64,000 nt of DNA, taken from assembly GCA_958298945.1 (NCBI GenBank), contig OY282606.1, positions 28,121,740 through 28,185,739 on the forward strand. The letters run 5' to 3'. Every line of letters begins with the position of its first letter. The stretch's first letter is position 1. The notes under the pieces were generated by a model that ran no database searches, was not told the origin of the DNA, and saw nothing but the letters and a program-made list of their open reading frames with translations. This stretch comes from Atherix ibis (lineage: Eukaryota; Arthropoda; Insecta; Diptera; Athericidae). Positions 57,737 through 64,000 of this stretch are shown here, in pieces. Position numbers and translations under genes: made by a program.

Positions 57737-59028
57737 TTAGAAAATTTTCTAATAATTATTGAAGATAATTTCGAATGAAGATTTTCAAATAATTTTGTGG
57801 GATTATTCCGAGTGAATATATTGTAATAATTTTTTTGTGACTATATCGACTGAAGAGTTTCTAATAATTTTTGAAGATAATTTCGAATGAAGATTTTCCA
57901 ATAATTTTTGAAGATAATTTCGAATGAAGATTTTGTAATAATTTTTGAAGATAATTTCGAATGAAGATTTTCCAATAATTTTTTTGAGGCTTGTCCGACT
58001 GCAAATTTTCTAATCATTTTTGAAGATAATTTCGAATGAAGATTTTCTAATAATTTTTGAAGATAATTTCGAATGAAGATTTTCTAATAATTTTTGAAGA
58101 TAATTTCGAATGAAGATTTTCAAATAATTTTTGAAGATAATTTCGAATGAAGATTTTCTAATAATTTTTGAAGATAATTTCGAATGAAGATTTTCTAATA
58201 ATTTTTGAAGATAATTTCGAATGAAGATTTTCAAATAATTTTTGAAGATAATTTGGAATGAAGATTTTCCAATAATTTTTGAAGATAATTTCGAATGAAG
58301 ATTTTCAAATAATTTTTGAAGATAATTTGGAATGAAGATTTTCCAATAATTTTTAAAGATAATTTCGACTGAAAATTTTCTAAAAATTTTTGAAGATAAT
58401 TTCGGCTGAAAATTTTCTAATAATTTTTTTGAGACTATTTCGACTGAAAATTTTCCAATAATTTTTATGAGGCTATTCTGACTGAAAATTTTCTAATAAT
58501 TTCGAATGAAGATTTTCTTATAATTTTTGAAGATAATTTCGAATGAAGATTTTCCAATAATTTTTTTGAGAATATTCCGACTGTAAATTTTCCAAAAAAA
58601 TTTTGAGACTATTCCGACTGAAGATTTTCTAATAATTTTTGAAGATAATTTCGAATGAAGATTTTCTAATAATTTTCTGGGATTATTCCGAGTGAATATT
58701 ATGTAATAATTTCGAATGAAGATTTTGCAAAAATTTTTTGAGACTATTTCGACTGAAAATTTTCTAAAAATTTTTGAAGATAATTTCGGCTGAAAATTTT
58801 CTAATAATTTTTTTGAGACCATTCTAACTGAAGTTTTTCATATAATTTTTTTTAAAACTATTTCGACTTAAGATTTTCCAATAATTTTTTTGAGGCTATT
58901 CCGACTGAAAATTTTCTAATAATTTCGAATGAAGATTTTTTTATAATTTTTGAAGATAATTTCGAATGAAGATTTTCCAATAATTTTTTGAGACACTTCT
59001 GACTGAAGATTTTGTAATAATTTTTCAA
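57737..59028 (-). repeat. 37-bp minisatellite array, reverse orientation
   Basis: About 33 units that are the reverse complement of those at 55.3-56.1 kb. Type 1 here is GAAGATAATTTCGAATGAAG then ATTTTCTAATAATTTTT, exactly 37 bp. Runs of near-identical type 1 units (58017-58350) suggest recent local expansion. Type 2 units, GAGACTATTCCGACTGAAAA then TTTTC, dominate the right part. On the minus strand the units lack stops, so long repetitive frames (KLLENLHSKLSS, SSFEIIFKN, IFIRNYLQK) arise from one unit read in three phases. Confidence 0.94.
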
Positions 59029-59029
59029 A

Positions 59030-60057
59030 GCAAAAGATTATTGAATTTATAAGTTAATGAGCAATTATTAATTAATGAGAAAATACCATAATCAATTTTA
59101 AGGGAGTTAAAAATTTTATTGGTAAAAATTCAAACAAATTCTCTCATTAAATTTAACTTTAGAATAAAATATATATGAAAAGATTAATAATTTATATAAT
59201 GTAAAAAATGTTATACAAATATACATGAAAAACGAAGTAGCTATATTTTTACTAATTGATAATTTTTCTTTTTTTAATTATTTTAAAATAAGAAAATTTC
59301 TATAATTTTTTTAAAAATAATTACCAATAATTCTTTTATGCAAACTTACGTGTACTAATCATTAAGACATAATATTTTATTATATTTATATCTTTTCCCG
59401 TTTAGTTTTTAACTATTTTTTTATCTGATATTTCTATTCTAGATAAAAATAATTTCTTCCATATTTTTTAATATTGTAAATTCAAATTAAAAAAACCCAT
59501 AAAAAAATACTAAACTTTTTATATAAAATATGAAAAACTCTAAATTAGGTATTGGTTAGTAGATAAAAAGGCGACTCCTACTTTTGAATAAGATAAATAG
59601 AAATCGATTCAAATTTGTATTGGAATATGGGAAAATTCCACTCATATACTATATGCACTAAATGCTATGTTATCATAAATAAAACCTGTCGGACTAGACT
59701 CTATTACCTGCCTTAAATTAATAGCACCTGGGATTTATTATTGTTTTGATTTGATGGTTTTTTCTACATTAATCCATAAAAATTTTGCCTAAATGTACGG
59801 TATCTTTACGTGTTTATATCTAATCAATAGGATTTGTGAGAGATTTTTTTCTTAATGAATAGTATTGAAAGGAAATAAGGATTTTGGGACCGTCGAGTTT
59901 GGTTCTTACTGTTCAAAGTGCAGGTAAATGCAGTGAATTTTTTGTTGTGTGAGTAAATATGGCTTGTTGCATTTATTTACTTTTATCGGATAACAAAGAA
60001 ATACCAACAAAAAAAATATATATAGAGTTTTACCTGAAAAAGGGTCCAAAATTTTTG
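59030..60057. other. upstream flank of the OBP gene
   Basis: Very AT-rich to about 59.5 kb, then more mixed. No feature was recognised. Any enhancers cannot be picked out by eye. Confidence 0.4.
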
Positions 60058-60095
60058 TATAAAAACCCATAGTTTCACGGTGAAGGGCATCAGTT
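60058..60095 (+). promoter_or_regulatory. core promoter of the OBP gene (TATA box + initiator)
   Basis: TATAAAAA at 60058-60065 is followed by TCAGTT at 60090-60095, the arthropod initiator consensus. The A of the initiator (60092) is 34 bp after the first T of the TATA box. The inferred 5' leader is about 110 bases. A second initiator-like TCAGTTT lies at 60097. Confidence 0.7.
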
Positions 60096-60202
60096 CTCAG
60101 TTTGTAGTCGAATATTGTACTTTGAGTTAAGTTCAGTTGTACAGCAAATTTACTTTGTTTTTAAAAAGTTTTTAAGATAAAAATAAAAAGAATCTCATCA
60201 AA

Positions 60203-60700
60203 ATGAAAATTTTCATTGCGATTTGTGCTCTTGTTGCTTTGGTAAGTTTGAAAAAAAAAAGTTTTTATAAACATTTTCGAATTTCTTTAAAATTTTTGTT
60301 TAATTATAAACATTTTTAGGCCAACGCCGAATTCACTGTTAAAACACCTGAGCAATGGACCGGATTCCGTCGCGAATGTATCGAAGAAAACCATGTACCG
60401 GAAGGTCATGTTGCCTTCTATAAGAAATTCGAATATCCTGACGATACAGTCACCCACAGATACATTCAATGCGTTGTAACAAAACTGGGAGTTTTTGATC
60501 ACGAACACGGATACTATGGAAATTATGTTGCTGAACAATTGGCCCAAAATCGGGACAAGGATGCCATTTACGCTGATGTCGAGAAGTGTCTTGGCGCATA
60601 TCCACGCGAAACTGATACTGCCCATTGGGCCTACACAATCTTCAAATGCTTCATTGAAAATAACATCGTTGCCATCAGAGCTAATGTTCACGCACATTAA
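60203..60700 (+). CDS. minus-C odorant-binding protein (Obp99/Obp44a-like)
   Basis: Two exons, 60203-60241 and 60320-60700, encode 139 residues. The start ATG (context ATCAAAATG) is the only one giving the secretion signal MKIFIAICALVALANA, likely cleaved before EFTV. The mature protein has four cysteines (33, 64, 103, 123). The spacing fits the six-Cys PBP/GOBP pattern with C2 and C5 missing, the 'minus-C' class. About 120 mature residues and a helical, charged sequence fit the family. Such proteins are secreted, bind small hydrophobic ligands in sensillar lymph or haemolymph, and in flies include Obp99 and Obp44a members, some expressed outside the antenna. Codon use is far less AT-rich than the flanks, and the frame is intact, so it is under selection. 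A similar gene starts 3.3 kb downstream. The exact orthologue cannot be named from sequence alone. Confidence 0.9.
60242..60319 (+). other. phase-0 intron of the OBP gene
   Basis: The donor is G|GTAAGTTTG at 60241-60242. The acceptor is CATTTTTAG|G at 60319-60320, after a T-rich tract. The intron is 78 bp and sits within the signal-peptide codons, between Leu13 and Ala14. Removing it joins ALVAL to ANAEF without a frame change. Confidence 0.9.
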
Positions 60701-60740
60701 TTAAATTTACTATAATTTGACCATTTTGATTTTTACTCTT

Positions 60741-60746
60741 AATAAA
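60741..60746 (+). terminator. poly(A) signal of the OBP gene
   Basis: AATAAA lies 40 bp after the stop codon and is followed by a T-rich stretch. The 3' UTR would be about 60 bases. Confidence 0.7.
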
Positions 60747-61028
60747 TTTGCTTTTTCTGATCAGAATTTACTGATTTTCTAATTAAATATTTTGTATAGA
60801 AATAGTGTCTATTGAATAAAAGAATTTTCTTGACAAAATAGTGATTATAATTTTTGTGCATTTTATTGAAGAATTCGTGTTGAATTGTTTTTCGAACATC
60901 GAACGTTGAGCATTGAATTATCCAATTAAAGTTTGGAAAGCATAATGCTGTTAATTTCATAAATATTAAAAATATTTATTATTTTAATAAAAAAAAAGAT
61001 TTATTTAGATAATTGTTTGCCATTATAT

Positions 61029-61090
61029 ATTTTTATTTATTTTACTACCAAAAAAATACTTTTTTTTTTGGTAGTAAAATAAATAAAAAT
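61029..61090. repeat. 28-bp perfect inverted repeat, 6-bp loop
   Basis: The arms at 61029-61056 (ATTTTTATTTATTTTACTAC then CAAAAAAA) and 61063-61090 are exact reverse complements. It lies inside the family T copy, and the left arm follows the family's own TTGCCATTATATAT segment, so the right arm is probably the inverted copy. Confidence 0.9.
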
Positions 61091-61799
61091 TTATTCAAGA
61101 ACAGAATTCGAATGAAGGTTTTTCAAACTGAAATTTTCTGGAACGTCAATGAGTACGCCAATAATCAAAATTTCGGAATATAATGTATTTTTTTTTTAAA
61201 TGTTATATGTGCATTTTTAATTCCTTTGGAAATTAAGAAAGAAAAATCTAAAAGTTTCCATTTCCTCTGAAAATGAAGAAGGAGAGATCGTTACCAACAA
61301 TTCGAAATACTATTGCGATTTTTATAAACGACTTTTTTTTTATCCGTAAATAAAATTTTTAATTTGTAATTTATGTGGCTTCAATAAAACAATGCCATAA
61401 TCCATATGACATTATGATACGAGATCTGTCCATATTTTATTAAATAATGCGTTAAATTGTATAAACTTCCTAAAGTAGCCACGTTTCGTGCTTGAAGAGG
61501 ACATTGTGGTTTTCAGAAACGAGGCTCATTTTACATTCGTTGGATAAGTCAAAAAAACGAGGCTCATTTTTCGTTCATTGGATAAGTCAATATTTTTAAA
61601 TATGGACCTCTCAAATCCCATAAGTAACGGAAAAAAAGCTGGATTTTGTGTGGATTTTGGTCTGAAGGTGTTATTTGGTTGAATTTGTTTGAAACTGGAG
61701 AAGGAGAGACCGTTGCCGTCAATTCTGAGCACTTTCAGGTCAAAGTTTTTAATCTGGACCATATATGGTTTCATTAAAACGATCAATTTTAGCATTGAT

Positions 61800-62916
61800 T
61801 GTGCGAAAAGTTCCCAATTTTGAATTTCCGCGGTTTCGTATATTCGAATTTCAATTTTTTGTGACGTAATGTTGGTACTCATGTCTCTCACTTATGCCGA
61901 CAAGTTCGGTCATTTTGAATATTTAGTTAATTTTTGCAGCTGCTTTGCTTGCACGTGCTTTGGCTCATCTTCGATTTTTGCTCAATTTCGATCAAAAACA
62001 GCATTGCATTAACATTGCTAAGGAGCTGTTGGACTCTGTCCGCGATGACCCAAATTTGTTCCAGAGGGTTATAATTGATGACGAATCATGGGTTTATGGT
62101 TATGACGTGGAAACCAAAGGTCAATCATTCCAATGGAATAAAAAAGCGCGCCAAGTTCGGTCGAATGTGAAGGTTTTGCTTACAGTTCTCTTCGATTGCA
62201 GAGGCGTGGTGCACCACGAGTTCTTGCCACAGGGTAGAACGGTCAATAAGGAATATTACTTGCAAGTTATGCGCAAGTTGCGAGAAGCAATTTGTCAGAA
62301 ATGCCCGGATTTGTGGAAGAACAAAAATTGGTGTTTCCACCATGATAACGCCTCTGTTCACGCATCGTTGCTTGTGCACGAAATTTTGGCCAAAAACAAC
62401 ACACTAATAATGCCGCAGCCACCGTATTCCCCAGATCTGGCCCCCTGTGACATTTTCTTGTTCGATTGCAGGGACGTGGTGCATCATGAGTTCTTGCCAC
62501 AGGGTAGAACGGTCAATAAGGAATATTACCTGTAAGTTATGCGCAAGTTGCGCATAGTAATTCGCCAGAAACACCCGGATTTGTGGAAGAACAAAAATTG
62601 GCTTTTGCTATTTTGGCCAAAAACAACACACTAATAATGCCGGAGCCACTGTATTCCCCAGATCTGACCCCCTGTGACTTTTTCTTGTTCCCGAAACTGA
62701 AGAGCCCCATTAAAGGACGACGCTACGCTATGTTTGAGGAGATAAAGACGGCGTCGAAGAAGGAGCTGAACAAGATCACAAAAACTGATTTTTTGAAGTG
62801 CTTTGAGGATTGGAAAAAACTTTGGCACAAGTGTATAATATCTGGTGGGGATTACTTTCAAGGGGACAAAATAGATATTCAGAATAAATAAATAATATTT
62901 GAAAAAACACGAAAAC
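61800..62916 (+). mobile_element. family R mariner with internal tandem duplication (copy R5)
   Basis: The left end is degraded (GTGCGAAAAGTTCCCAATTT) and the right end is truncated after AAAAAACACGAAAAC, so the 3' TIR is missing. The frame from 61945 reads FDQKQHCINIAKELLDSVRD, IDDESWVYGYDVET (first Asp), VKVLLTVLFDCRG, FHHDNASVHA (second Asp) and SPDLAPCDIFLF (third Asp). It then jumps back to DCRDVVHHEFLPQG and stops at 62533. The amino-terminal helix-turn-helix is deleted: sequence from just before MDQRI is joined to FDQK..IAKELLD. Confidence 0.88.
62191..62692 (+). repeat. 270-bp tandem duplication within copy R5
   Basis: TTCGATTGCAG at 62191 recurs at 62461, and similarity continues to CTTGTTC near 62690. 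The second unit lacks about 40 bp around the second Asp. The crossover is at TTCTTGTTC/TTCGATTG. The 270-bp period keeps the frame. Confidence 0.9.
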
Positions 62917-63299
62917 TTACCAGAGCGCATAATTTCAAGATTTGGTGATGTCAAAATTGGCATCCAAGATCGTGCGATTTGATGTCGTTGGATTTTTCTT
63001 TTCGGAAACTATTTAAAAGATTATATTTGTGTAGACTATTTACAAACTTTATAGCATTTTAACCATCATTCTTTAATTGTTGACTGGATTACAAACCGAC
63101 ATATGCAAAAAAGTCATCAAAAAATTATCTCAAAAGTATCAAGTCCGGCAAAGAGTTTTATTACAGCAATTTGAATATTTTTTTATATTCTTTATATAAT
63201 GGCAAGATATAGTTAATATAATTAAGTAAAATTTTTTATCAGAATCTAAATTTAAAATGTGTTTTAATTAATTTTACTTTTTAAATTTTAGTTAAATGG

Positions 63300-63877
63300 T
63301 TCTCTGGCTTTCGAAAAAAAAAACTTTCTCTAAAATCGGTAAAATGACTTTTGGTGAATTAAACAGAAAAAAATTTATCATAATTTTAATATATTTCTTA
63401 GCATTTTTACAGACTTGCGTTTTAGTCATCATTTTAGAGATCGATCTCATTACTAAACTCTCATTTAAAGATTGTTAGAATTGACTAAAAATATTTTTAA
63501 CAGATAAAATAGATAGTTTTATTTGCAAAAAAAAAACGAACACTTTATTGTTAAAAATTTCTATTCTATTAAATAATAAAAATTCTCATAATGTAATTTC
63601 AATTATTTTTTCCATACAAGAGTCACTAGATTAGCTTTTTTGTGTAATGTGTGTACAAAATCTATTTGGGTTAATGATCTAAAAAAATTCATATTCAATG
63701 TCGAAATGAAATATTCTTTATAAAAAGCTATTTGGGGTTATTTTTATTTAGAATTTTTAAAAAAAATAAATAGCAATGGATTCAATGAAAATATTTTAAA
63801 AAAAAAACATTGATTGACAAATAAAATTTGGTTAAAAAAACTGTGTCAATTGTAAATACTTATAAGCATTTTCTGAC
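63300..63877. other. flank upstream of the second OBP-like gene
   Basis: AT-rich. The frame at 63296-63478 looks like noise. No repeats were recognised. Confidence 0.4.
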
Positions 63878-63915
63878 TATAAAAGGAGGTTCAGATTAGT
63901 TTTTAACTATCAGTC
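63878..63915 (+). promoter_or_regulatory. core promoter of the second gene (TATA box + initiator)
   Basis: TATAAAAG at 63878-63885 is followed by TCAGTC at 63910-63915. The initiator A (63912) is 34 bp from the first T of the TATA box, the same spacing as in the upstream OBP gene. The leader would be about 52 bases. Confidence 0.65.
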
Positions 63916-63963
63916 AAGTTACAATATATTAAGAGGAAAAGTTTTAAAGAAAATTTATTCAAA

Positions 63964-64000
63964 ATGAAATATATTTTCATTACTATTCTAATAACAGCTA
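63964..64000 (+). CDS. start of a second, probably OBP-like, secreted protein gene (cut by window end)
   Basis: ATG at 63964 (context TTCAAAATG, matching the first gene) opens MKYIFITILITA, a typical hydrophobic signal-peptide start that resembles MKIFIAICALVA. The frame continues to the window edge. The shared TATA-initiator spacing, shared start context and 3.3-kb distance make a tandem duplicate of the OBP gene the most likely reading. Only 12 codons are visible, so family membership is inference. Confidence 0.55.
   Translation, partial: MKYIFITILITA

Larger units (their letters stand above)
60912..63296 (+). mobile_element. family T element interrupted by a mariner, between the two OBP genes
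   Basis: The left terminus GAATTATCCAATTAAAGTTT then GGAAAG (from about 60916) is the family's 5' end. Coding remnants on the plus strand: FxENEEGEIVTNNS near 61265-61300; CVDFGLKVLFG, EKERPLPSILSTFRSKFLI and related pieces at 61645-61760 (the WCGFWxxGVIGPFFFENEEG and VNSERYR blocks). After mariner R5, RIISRFGDVKIGIQDRA (62930-62985) and the tail (CAAAAGTATCAAGTCCGGCA) lead to a degraded 3' end near 63296. Confidence 0.6.

Noticed and set aside
58010..58822. Repetitive open frames in the minisatellite as a repeat protein gene
   Set aside because: They result from one stop-free 37-bp unit read in rotating phases. There is no start context or conserved non-repeat domain.
60287..60697. Antisense open frame across the OBP gene
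   Set aside because: It is the complement of a well-supported coding exon and has no features of its own.

Overview
The window is AT-rich nuclear DNA from an insect, most likely a fly. It has spliced genes with TATA boxes, AATAAA poly(A) signals, several mariner/Tc1-type transposon families, LINE retrotransposons and minisatellites. It shows no operons and no ribosome-binding-site architecture. The species cannot be fixed from the sequence. The only convincing host gene is a minus-C odorant-binding-protein gene (60.2-60.7 kb, one small phase-0 intron). It belongs to the Obp99/Obp44a kind known from higher Diptera. A second, similarly built gene starts at 63,964 and runs off the window end, so the right edge looks like part of a tandem OBP cluster.

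The rest is gene-poor and is a layered transposon graveyard. The oldest recognisable layer is a family called here 'family T': a Tc1/mariner-superfamily element with termini like GAGTTATCCAATTTGTGCTT and remnants of a DD41D-type transposase. It occurs in about a dozen decayed pieces (2.6-4.3, 9.4-9.9, 12.9-13.4, 16.6-17.8, 24.6-25.2, 26.6-27.0, 28.8-29.0, 30.9-32.2, 39.1-40.1, 52.9-54.1, 56.4-56.6 and 60.9-63.3 kb). Younger elements sit inside these pieces. A 5'-truncated LINE is in the first, mariners are in the 16.6, 30.9 and 60.9 kb copies, and a bare mariner terminus is in the 52.9 kb copy.

Mariner families: 'family M' (TIR CCAGGTGTATAAGCTTAAAT, mauritiana/Mos1-like transposase) has five copies at 16.75, 23.16, 35.89, 42.85 and 44.67 kb. 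'Family R' (TIR CGAGGTCTGTTCAAAAAG, DD34D) has five copies at 7.75, 11.70, 31.0, 50.67 and 61.8 kb. There are single copies of an irritans-like element (20.0 kb), a TTGGGTTGTCCGG element (40.1 kb), a 5'-truncated mariner (47.7 kb) and a DD41D-type element (34.5 kb). Every one is broken. Jockey-like LINE remains lie at 6.6-7.2 and 47.2-50.3 kb.

Non-transposon structure includes a ~190-bp satellite (five units, 13.75-14.70 kb) and two large 37-bp minisatellite arrays in opposite orientation (55.3-56.1 and 57.7-59.0 kb).

The most unusual theme is repeated foldback rearrangement. Two family R copies have two 5' ends facing each other instead of a 5' and a 3' end. Several other copies carry short perfect inverted duplications typical of template switching.
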